Under the pieces are notes generated by a model. It ran no database searches and had not been told where the DNA came from. It saw nothing but the letters and a program-made list of their open reading frames with translations. From positions 1 to 42,167 of the forward strand of contig JAEWGO010000020.1 in assembly GCA_023388255.1 (NCBI GenBank): DNA of 42,167 bases, read 5' to 3'. Made by a program: the position numbers and the translations under genes. Of the stretch, positions 21,989 through 29,136 are shown piece by piece. Source of the DNA: Pseudomonadota bacterium. Lineage in GTDB: Bacteria; Pseudomonadota; Gammaproteobacteria; Xanthomonadales; Rhodanobacteraceae. How positions within the stretch are numbered: position 1 is the stretch's first letter; every line of letters begins with the position of its first letter.

Positions 21989-23662
21989 TCAACCGCGCTT
22001 CATCGATCCGAAGAACTCGTCGTTGGTCTTGGTGTTCTTCATCTTGTCGAGCATGAACTCCATCGCGGCCAGTTCGTCCATCGGATGCAGCAGTTTGCGC
22101 AGGATCCAGATCTTCTGCAGCTGGTCCGGGTCGATCAGCAGTTCCTCGCGGCGCGTGCCGGAGCGGTTGATGTCGATCGACGGGTACACGCGCTTTTCGG
22201 AGATGCGGCGGTTCAGGTGCACTTCCATGTTGCCGGTGCCCTTGAACTCCTCGTAGATGACCTCGTCCATCTTCGAGCCGGTGTCGATCAGCGCGGTGGC
22301 GATGATGGTCAGCGAGCCGCCTTCCTCGACGTTGCGCGCGGCGCCAAAGAAACGCTTCGGGCGCTGCAATGCGTTGGCGTCGACGCCGCCGGTCAGCACC
22401 TTGCCGGAGCTCGGCACCACGGTGTTGTAGGCGCGCGCGAGGCGGGTGATCGAGTCGAGCAGGATGACGACATCCTTCTTGTGCTCGACCAGGCGCTTGG
22501 CACGCTCGATCACCATTTCGGCGACCTGCACGTGACGCACTGCGGGCTCGTCGAAGGTCGAGGCGACCACTTCGGCGCGCACGCCGCGCTGCATCTCGGT
22601 GACTTCCTCCGGGCGTTCGTCGATCAACAGGATGATCAGGTGCGCATCCGGATGGTTGTGCACGATCGCCTGGGCGACGTTCTGCAGCATCATCGTCTTG
22701 CCGGCCTTCGGCTGGCTGACGATCAGGCCGCGCTGGCCGCGGCCGATCGGCGCGACGAGGTCGAGGATGCGACCGGTGATGTCCTCGCTCGATCCGTTGC
22801 CGCGTTCCAGATGGAACGCCTTGCGCGGGAACAGCGGCGTCAGGTTCTCGAACAGCACCTTGTTCTTCGACATCTCCGGCGGTTCGCCGTTGATGTGGTC
22901 GACCTTGAGCAGCGCGAAATAGCGCTCGCCTTCCTTCGGCGGGCGGATGCGGCCGGTGATGTAGTCGCCGGTGCGCAGGTTGAAGCGGCGAATCTGGCTC
23001 GGGGAGACATAGATGTCGTCCGGACCGGCGAGGTAGGACGCATCGAAGCCGCGCAGGAAGCCGAAGCCGTCCTGCAGGATTTCCAGCACGCCTTCGCCGT
23101 AGATGCCGCCACCGGCGCGCGCATGCGCCTTCAGCACGAAGAAGATGATGTCCTGCTTGCGTGCGCGCGCGACGCCTTCCTGTACGCCGAGCGTTTCCGC
23201 CAGCGCAAGCAGGTCCGCGGCGCTCTTGCGCTTCAATTCGTTGAGGTCGATCAGCGGGCCGTTGCCGCCGCCGTTCTTGGAATCGTCGAATTCGTCTTCG
23301 TCGAAGTTGCCGCCGCGATTGTTCTGCGGGTTGCCGCCGCCGCCGTGGCGACCACCGCGGCGATCGCGCCGGTTGCGCCGGCCTTGCTGGTTCTGCTGGT
23401 TCTGGCCTGACTGCTGCGGATTGCCCGATTGCGGCTGCGCTGCATTGCCATCGGCGTTGTCGCCGCCGCCATGGTCGGCCGATACGCTCGCCGGAGGCGG
23501 CGCGTCGTGGCTTTCCTGACGGGGCTCGACCGGCGGCGGGGGCGCGTCGGCCGGGGGATTCTGGGGCGCGTTCTGCTGCTGCGCACGCGGAGTGCGTTGG
23601 CGCGGCTCGCGACGGCCTTCGGCGGCGACGGGGCCGCTATCGTTCGTTTCGTTTTCGGACAC
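21989..23662 (-). CDS. rho: Transcription termination factor Rho with long N-terminal extension
   Basis: This gene encodes 557 residues against about 419 in E. coli. GTG 23662 is chosen because GAGGA lies seven bases upstream; the TTG two codons earlier is too close to it. Residues about 1-136 are an added disordered segment: Pro/Gln-rich, then Gln/Asn/Gly/Arg-rich, then acidic (NFDEDEFDDSKNGGG). From about 137 the normal Rho begins: Rho_N, the RNA-binding cold-shock domain (GVLEILQDGFGFLRG), Walker A in SQPKAGKTMML, Walker B near VVILLDSITR, the Q loop (LTGGVDANALQRP) and the R loop. It is an RNA-driven hexameric helicase that ends transcription. Gln/Asn-rich Rho extensions are known in several bacteria and can be prion-like. 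Confidence 0.97.
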   Translation of the reverse strand: MSENETNDSGPVAAEGRREPRQRTPRAQQQNAPQNPPADAPPPPVEPRQESHDAPPPASVSADHGGGDNADGNAAQPQSGNPQQSGQNQQNQQGRRNRRDRRGGRHGGGGNPQNNRGGNFDEDEFDDSKNGGGNGPLIDLNELKRKSAADLLALAETLGVQEGVARARKQDIIFFVLKAHARAGGGIYGEGVLEILQDGFGFLRGFDASYLAGPDDIYVSPSQIRRFNLRTGDYITGRIRPPKEGERYFALLKVDHINGEPPEMSKNKVLFENLTPLFPRKAFHLERGNGSSEDITGRILDLVAPIGRGQRGLIVSQPKAGKTMMLQNVAQAIVHNHPDAHLIILLIDERPEEVTEMQRGVRAEVVASTFDEPAVRHVQVAEMVIERAKRLVEHKKDVVILLDSITRLARAYNTVVPSSGKVLTGGVDANALQRPKRFFGAARNVEEGGSLTIIATALIDTGSKMDEVIYEEFKGTGNMEVHLNRRISEKRVYPSIDINRSGTRREELLIDPDQLQKIWILRKLLHPMDELAAMEFMLDKMKNTKTNDEFFGSMKRG

Positions 23663-23800
23663 GGGCAATCCTCGCTGGGCGCCGTTGGTGGAACTGGGAG
23701 GGAGGGAAAGACTCGGGAAGAAGCGGATGGAGCGGCTGTGGCTCCGGTCGCTGCGCAGCTACGTTAGCACCGCCTGTCGCGGGCGTCCAGCGGGCACAGC

Positions 23801-23868
23801 CGGGAATGGAAAATGGGGAATCGCGGATCGCGAGGCGCGCTTTTCCGATTCCCGATTGCCCATTCCCG
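23801..23868. repeat. Imperfect inverted repeat of GGGAAT units between rho and trxA
   Basis: CGGGAATGG and CCATTCCCG bound a palindrome with internal GGGGAATCG/CGATTCCC units and a GCGAGGCGCGC centre, followed on the + strand by six T residues. It ends next to the trxA stop, so it may end the trxA transcript. The nested GGGAATN units look like a dispersed intergenic repeat. Confidence 0.55.
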
Positions 23869-23874
23869 CTTTTT

Positions 23875-24204
23875 TCAGGCGATCGCCTTGTCGATCATCT
23901 GCGCGAGCTGGCTCTTGCTGACTGCGCCGATCTGGGTCGCCTCGACCTTGCCGTTCTTGAAGATCATCAAGGTCGGAATGCCGCGCACGTTGTAGGTGCG
24001 GGGCGTCTTCTGGTTGTGGTCGACATTGATCTTGGCGACCTTCAGCTTGCCCTGATAGGTGGCGGCGAGATCGTCGAGCAACGGCGCGATCATCTTGCAC
24101 GGGCCGCACCATTCGGCCCAGAAATCGACCAGCACCGGTTCGGAAGACTTGAGGACCTGGTCGTCGAACTGGTCGTCGCTCAGGTGCGAAATATGCTCGC
24201 TCAC
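23875..24204 (-). CDS. trxA: Thioredoxin 1
   Basis: This gene encodes 109 residues, the usual thioredoxin length. The redox motif WCGPC is at residues 32-36 in VDFWAEWCGPCKMIAP, the cis-proline is in GIPTLMIFKNG, and the fold ends in an amphipathic helix (QLAQMIDKAIA). It is a cytosolic disulfide reductase fed by thioredoxin reductase. The start is GTG 24204 with CCGGAG about eight bases upstream. It lies upstream of rho and reads towards it, an order also seen in E. coli (trxA-rho). Confidence 0.97.
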   Translation of the reverse strand: MSEHISHLSDDQFDDQVLKSSEPVLVDFWAEWCGPCKMIAPLLDDLAATYQGKLKVAKINVDHNQKTPRTYNVRGIPTLMIFKNGKVEATQIGAVSKSQLAQMIDKAIA

Positions 24205-24512
24205 GGGAAATGCTCCGGAATGAAGGGGTTACGACCGACCGCGCGCTGCTGGCGCGCTTCCGCTACACTCATGCGGTTACGGCGGTGCAGAGGGCTGCGG
24301 AAGAGGGCGGGTAACGCGCTCCATTTCAGCCCAAACGATCGACAGGCGCAAGTTGGGGACCGCCGCCGCACATTGCAAGCGCCGCGCCGCGCCGCCATCT
24401 CCGGCTTGCCCGAGTGCCATCCGGCAAGCCCGGGTGCAGCGGCGCCCCGCCCCGCAAACCGGCTTCCGGCCATGTCCGCGAGGCCCTCATCGAACCCACG
24501 CAGACACTTTTA
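24205..24512. other. Divergent intergenic region between trxA and rhlB
   Basis: This stretch of 308 bases holds the start regions of trxA (-) and the DEAD-box helicase (+). A -10-like TACACT is at 24264-24269 (+) without a clear -35. No convincing gene or RNA is visible; short open frames here have poor starts and no recognisable products. Confidence 0.6.
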
Positions 24513-26246
24513 ATGTCCCAGCATCCGCTTACCGATATCACCTTCGAAAGTTTTGACCTGCATCCGAGTCTTCTTTCGGGCCTGCACGGCGCCGGCTTCA
24601 CGCGCTGCACCCCGATCCAGGCGCTGACCCTGCCGATCGCGCTGACCGGCCGCGATGTCGCCGGCCAGGCGCAGACCGGCACCGGCAAGACCGGCGCGTT
24701 TCTCGTCGCGGTGTTGAACCGCCTGCTGACGAAACCGGCCGTCGCCGACCGCAAGATGACCGATCCGCGCGCGATCATCATCGCGCCGACGCGCGAACTG
24801 GCGATCCAGATCGACAAGGATTTCCGCAGCATCGGCCGCGACACCGGACTCACTTCCGCGCTGATCTACGGCGGCGTCGACTACGAAAAGCAGCGTGATT
24901 CGCTCAAGGCCGGTTGCGACCTCATCATCGCCACACCGGGCCGCCTGATCGACTACCTCAAGCAGCATGTGTTCTCGTTCAACGCGATCGAGGCGGTCGT
25001 GCTCGACGAAGCCGATCGCATGTTCGACCTCGGCTTCATCAAAGACATCCGCTTCCTGTTTCGCCGCATGCCGCCGCGCGAGCAGCGTCAGAGCATGCTG
25101 TTCTCGGCGACCCTGAGCCATCGCGTGCTCGAACTTGCCTACGACCACATGAACGAGCCGGAAAAGCTCACCGTCGAGGCCGACAACGTCACCGCCGACC
25201 GCGTGCGCCAGATCGTCTACTTCCCGGCCAAGGAAGAGAAGCAACCGCTGCTGATCAATCTGTTGTCGCGCGTCGACGCGCAGCGCAGCATCGTGTTCGT
25301 CAACACCAAGATGGCCGCGGAGAAGGTCACCCGTTCGCTCGAACGCCAGGGCTTCACCGTCGCCACCTTGTCCGGCGACGTGCCTCAGGCCAAGCGCGAG
25401 CGCCTTCTGGCCAAGTTCCAGAAGGGCGAAATCGAGGTGCTGGTGGCGACTGACGTCGCCGCGCGCGGCCTGCACATCCCGGATGTCAGCCACGTCTTCA
25501 ACTACGACCTGCCGCACGACGCCGAGGACTACGTCCACCGCATCGGCCGCACCGCGCGCCTTGGCGCCGAGGGCGACGCGATCAGTTTTGCCTGCGACCT
25601 CTACGCGATGGGCCTGCCGGACATCGAGAAATACATCGAGCAGAAGATCCCGACCGCAGCGATCACCGCCGATCTTCTCGTTGCGCCGCCGCCGCGCCCA
25701 CGCGCGAACGCGTCCGCCACGCGCGTCGTGGATGACGAGGCTGCCGACGACGCCCGCAACACCGCCGGTCCGCCGCCAAAGGCGGGCGCGCCGAAGCCGC
25801 GTCGCGAAGGCGAACGGCGCGGTGGCCGTTCCGGTGCGTCGCGTGATGGCGCGCGCACGCGCACCGCAGCGCCGGAGCGTGCTTCTTCCGATGTTCAGTC
25901 GGTGGTTGCGTCCAAAGCCGCGGCGCCCGCAACGACTTCAGCATCGGCAAGCCCGGGCGAGCCTGCACTCAATCCCGACGGCACGCCACGCAAGCGTCGC
26001 CGTCGCGGCGGCCGTGGCCGCAACAAGCGTCGCGAGGGTGGTGATGCCGCCGTCGCCGTGCAGGCCAACGGCGCGCAGAACGGCGAGCGCAATCCGCCGA
26101 ACGCACGACCGGAACGCAAGCCGCGTCGCGAGCACGCCGCCGCGGTGCCGACTGCACCGCCGGCCTCGCAAGCCGCAGGCGACATGCCCACGCATCCGAA
26201 GCAGGGTTTCTTCCGCCGCATCGTGCGGATGTTCACCGCGCGCTGA
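24513..26246 (+). CDS. rhlB: DEAD-box ATP-dependent RNA helicase, RhlB type
   Basis: This gene encodes 577 residues. ATG 24513 begins MSQHPLTDITFESFDLHPSL, the RhlB-like start. The helicase core (about 10-385) has the Q motif (FTRCTPIQALTLP), motif I AQTGTGKT, Ia PTRELA, GG, TPGR, II DEAD, III SAT, IV IVFVNT, V ATDVAARGLHIP and VI HRIGRTARLG. About 180 residues follow as a disordered Ala/Pro/Arg-rich tail containing RKRRRRGGRGRNKRR and a conserved-looking end FFRRIVRMFTAR. RhlB is the RNA-unwinding partner of the degradosome and often lies next to trxA and rho. The long basic tail is typical of Xanthomonadales-like RhlB and probably binds RNA. Confidence 0.93.
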   Translation: MSQHPLTDITFESFDLHPSLLSGLHGAGFTRCTPIQALTLPIALTGRDVAGQAQTGTGKTGAFLVAVLNRLLTKPAVADRKMTDPRAIIIAPTRELAIQIDKDFRSIGRDTGLTSALIYGGVDYEKQRDSLKAGCDLIIATPGRLIDYLKQHVFSFNAIEAVVLDEADRMFDLGFIKDIRFLFRRMPPREQRQSMLFSATLSHRVLELAYDHMNEPEKLTVEADNVTADRVRQIVYFPAKEEKQPLLINLLSRVDAQRSIVFVNTKMAAEKVTRSLERQGFTVATLSGDVPQAKRERLLAKFQKGEIEVLVATDVAARGLHIPDVSHVFNYDLPHDAEDYVHRIGRTARLGAEGDAISFACDLYAMGLPDIEKYIEQKIPTAAITADLLVAPPPRPRANASATRVVDDEAADDARNTAGPPPKAGAPKPRREGERRGGRSGASRDGARTRTAAPERASSDVQSVVASKAAAPATTSASASPGEPALNPDGTPRKRRRRGGRGRNKRREGGDAAVAVQANGAQNGERNPPNARPERKPRREHAAAVPTAPPASQAAGDMPTHPKQGFFRRIVRMFTAR

Positions 26247-26253
26247 GCACTCG

Positions 26254-26300
26254 GCGCGCGTCGAAAGCGGCAGCCCGAACACGGCCCCTGCGACGCGCGC
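26254..26300. terminator. Weak inverted repeat between convergent rhlB and kinase genes
   Basis: GCGCGCGTCG (26254-26263) and CGACGCGCGC (26291-26300) are exact inverted copies with a 27-base loop, in the 94-base gap between two gene ends. There is no T tract, so a terminator role is only possible. Confidence 0.3.
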
Positions 26301-26340
26301 TCCGGCTTTCCACATCGTTGCCCGCGACGATCGCTCGAGA

Positions 26341-28830
26341 TCACGACTCGTCGAGTTTTTCGCGCAGCGGCGCCATCAGTCGGATATAAGCCGTGCCGCC
26401 TTTGCCCGCCGCGCGGAACAGTGCGGTCGCCCGTTCGAAATCGGCTCGCGCTTCCGGTCTGCGCCCCTCGGCCAGGCGCACATAGGCGCGTGCGCGGAGC
26501 GTCGTTGCGACCATCGTCTTGTTGGCCGGGTAGTCGGCCTGCGCAATATCGACGGCGGCCTTCGCCAGAAGTTCGGCTTCGCGCGTGCGCTCGAGGCGGG
26601 CGTAGAGTTCGGCCAGCGACACGCGCACGGTGACGGACAGCGGGCTGCGTTCGCCGTTCTGCGAGATGGCAATGCGCAGTGCTTCCTCGATGCATGGTAG
26701 CGCCTCGTCGAGGCGGTCCAGCCGCGTCAATGTGACGCCGAGGTTGTTGAGCGAGGCGGCGAGTTTGGTCGTTTCGCCGTAGAGCGCGCGCGTCATGTCG
26801 ACGACGTGGCGATAGTCGGGCAGCGCCTGCTCGTTGTTACCCATCATCAAGGCGGCATTGCCGCGGCTGTTGAGCGCAGCCATGCCGCCGTCGGTGTCGG
26901 CTTGGCCGAGACGTTCGAATACGCCGTAGCTTTCGTTCGCGCTTGCTTCCGCTTGCCCGTACAGGCCGCCCTGCGTCAGTGCATTGGAAAGCGTGTTGAG
27001 CAGGTTGCCGACCTCGAAGTCGTCATGGACGACCATCGCACGACGCTCGGCAATCGCATCGCGCAGCGTCGCGATCGCGAGTTCGATCTTGCCTTCGGCG
27101 CGCTCGATCTTTGCCTGGGTCGAGCGACTTTCGTTGAGGATCTTGCGTGCGGCGCCGGGTCGCCCTGTCCACCACGCCTGCGCCTGTTCGAGCAGCTCGC
27201 GCGCGTGCGCGGTCGCGCCGCGGACGACCTCGATCTGCGCGAGGTTGTAGCGCGCGTTCGCCTGCACGTCGGGGCTGGCCTCGATGCCGGGCCATTGCAA
27301 CAAGCGTTCGAGCAAGGGCCGTGCGCCTTCGACGTCGCCGAGCTGCAGATACAGATCGCTGAGCATCAGCGCGGTGGTCTGGCCCGCAGCCGGCTCGTCG
27401 CGGAACTCCTCGAACAGCCTTGTCGCACCGGACTTGAATACCTCGCGCACGTTGACCTTCGTCGCATCCTTCTGTCCTGCGGCATCGCGGAACATCAGCA
27501 TCAGGTAGGTACGCACAGCGTCGGAGCGTCGCGCGGCGGCGAGGGCGTCGTCACGCTGCACCTGAGCCTCGCGCATCTGCCAGATCGTTGCCGCCATGCC
27601 TCCAGACAGCGCGAGCAGCGCCAGTGCAGCGAAAGCGAGCGCGACGCGGTTGCGCGCCACGAATTTGCGCAGTCGGTAGCCGAATGCATTGCCGGAAACA
27701 TGCACGGGTGTCCCTGCGAGCCAACGCGCAAGATCGTCGGCGAATGCTCCGGCGCTGCCATAGCGCCGCCCGGCTTCCTTCGCGAGCGCTTTGTCGACGA
27801 TGCGCGTGAGGTCGCCGCGGACATCGCTGCGGTAACCGCGCAGGCTCGCTCCGCGCACGGCGAGGCGCCGGGTCGTTTCGGCGTCACCGTTGCGCGCGAT
27901 CGCCTGCGCCAAGGGTGCCGGCGGAATCGTGCGGATCGCATGCTCCGCCGCGGCGAGATCATCGCGTGAGACCTCGCACGGCAGCGCGCCCGAGACGAGT
28001 TCGTACAGCACTGCGCCGAGTGCATAGACGTCGGTGGCGACGCCGGCCGGCTCGCCGCCGAATTGCTCCGGCGCCGCGTATTCCGGGGTCAACGCGTAGC
28101 GCGCGCTGATCGTGGTCGGTTGTGTGGCTGCGTCATCGCCGTCGCCGCCGAGCAGGCGCGCAATGCCGAAGTCGAGCAGGCGCACGCGCCCGGCGGCGTC
28201 GACGAGGATGTTCGCCGGCTTGAGATCGCGATGCACGACAAGTTGCGCGTGCGCGTACTGCACGGCGGCGCAGACATCGAGAAACAGTTCCACGCGCGCG
28301 CGCACGTCGCGCCGACGCGCATCGCACCAGCGCGTGATCGAGTTGCCATCGACATACTCGAGCGCGAACCATGGTCGCCCGTCCGGCGCGACGCCGCCGT
28401 CGATGAAGCGCGCGAGGTTGGGGTGGGACAGCCGCGAAAGGATGCGTCGTTCGCGCAGGAAGCGCGCCTGCACGTCGTCGAAATCGAAGCCGCGGCGGAT
28501 CAGTTTGAGCGCGACGTCCTGCGCAAAATCCGTGCCTTCCCGCGCGCCGCGGTAGACCACGCCCATGCCGCCGCGGCCGATGCGATCGCCGACGCGGAAC
28601 GGGCCGAGCCGCGTGCCTGGCAGGGGGTCCGGCGGTGAGTCGCCGCTGCCGCCGACGGCATCCTCGTCAAGCATGTCGCCCTCGGTGATGCCGCGCAGCA
28701 GCGATTGCACGCGATCGTGCAATCTTGCATCCCCGGAACAGTGGCGTGCGATAAACGACGAGCGTTCGAGCGTCGGCGCATCGAGCGCGTCGCGCAGGAC
28801 GTGCAGGGCGCGTTTCTCCAGATCGTCCAT
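26341..28830 (-). CDS. Membrane-bound Ser/Thr protein kinase with C-terminal TPR-like domain (kinase 1)
   Basis: This gene encodes 829 residues. An N-terminal helical region (1-60) precedes a complete Hanks-type kinase domain: glycine loop IGRGGMG (84-90), Lys109 in VALKLIRRG, catalytic Asp202 in HRDLKPAN, DFG Asp220 and TPEYAAPEQ of the activation segment. A single transmembrane helix (about 396-417, ALAFAALALLALSGGMAA) is followed by roughly 400 residues of tandem helical repeats of TPR type (ALNSRGNAALMMGNNEQALP, SLNNLGVTLTRLDRLDEALP). With the kinase in the cytosol, the repeats would lie in the periplasm as a sensor. It is the distal gene after the sigma factor and kinase 2, with a 306-base gap. 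It is probably paralogous to kinase 2. Confidence 0.92.
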   Translation of the reverse strand: MDDLEKRALHVLRDALDAPTLERSSFIARHCSGDARLHDRVQSLLRGITEGDMLDEDAVGGSGDSPPDPLPGTRLGPFRVGDRIGRGGMGVVYRGAREGTDFAQDVALKLIRRGFDFDDVQARFLRERRILSRLSHPNLARFIDGGVAPDGRPWFALEYVDGNSITRWCDARRRDVRARVELFLDVCAAVQYAHAQLVVHRDLKPANILVDAAGRVRLLDFGIARLLGGDGDDAATQPTTISARYALTPEYAAPEQFGGEPAGVATDVYALGAVLYELVSGALPCEVSRDDLAAAEHAIRTIPPAPLAQAIARNGDAETTRRLAVRGASLRGYRSDVRGDLTRIVDKALAKEAGRRYGSAGAFADDLARWLAGTPVHVSGNAFGYRLRKFVARNRVALAFAALALLALSGGMAATIWQMREAQVQRDDALAAARRSDAVRTYLMLMFRDAAGQKDATKVNVREVFKSGATRLFEEFRDEPAAGQTTALMLSDLYLQLGDVEGARPLLERLLQWPGIEASPDVQANARYNLAQIEVVRGATAHARELLEQAQAWWTGRPGAARKILNESRSTQAKIERAEGKIELAIATLRDAIAERRAMVVHDDFEVGNLLNTLSNALTQGGLYGQAEASANESYGVFERLGQADTDGGMAALNSRGNAALMMGNNEQALPDYRHVVDMTRALYGETTKLAASLNNLGVTLTRLDRLDEALPCIEEALRIAISQNGERSPLSVTVRVSLAELYARLERTREAELLAKAAVDIAQADYPANKTMVATTLRARAYVRLAEGRRPEARADFERATALFRAAGKGGTAYIRLMAPLREKLDES

Positions 28831-29136
28831 CCGCGTTTACCCCTGCTGTTGCGATCCGCGATCCACGGGCGATGCAGCCTGCATTTGCATGCGGGATCCC
28901 GACGCAGCCGCACGTGCCGGGACCGAGCTCGCGCACGTTAGCGTGCGCGCCGGCCCGACTCCACTGCCTGCCGCGCAATCCATGCGGGCGAACGCCGTGA
29001 TCTTGAATACGTGAACTGTTGCAAGGACCGGACATCGCCAACCGATGCGAGCGGACAGTCCATTGGCTGGATGTGCTCGGTCCACACCCGCGTGGACAGA
29101 AACCGTGCGCCGGCGTGATGGGGAATAGGGGCGACG
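28831..29136. other. Gap between the two kinase genes
   Basis: This gap of 306 bases is longer than others in the operon. No gene is convincing. A 9-bp stem (GGCGACGTC/GACGTCGCC, 29130-29151) spans the kinase 2 stop codon and could slow or end transcription, but it lacks a T tract. Kinase 1 may have its own promoter here; I could not point to one. Confidence 0.5.

Noticed and set aside
21857..23410. 517-codon open frame on the + strand
   Set aside because: Antisense to rho, whose sequence is unmistakable.
24201..24473. Small open frame upstream of trxA on the - strand
   Set aside because: Composition is that of non-coding GC-rich DNA, with no signal, domain or ribosome binding site.
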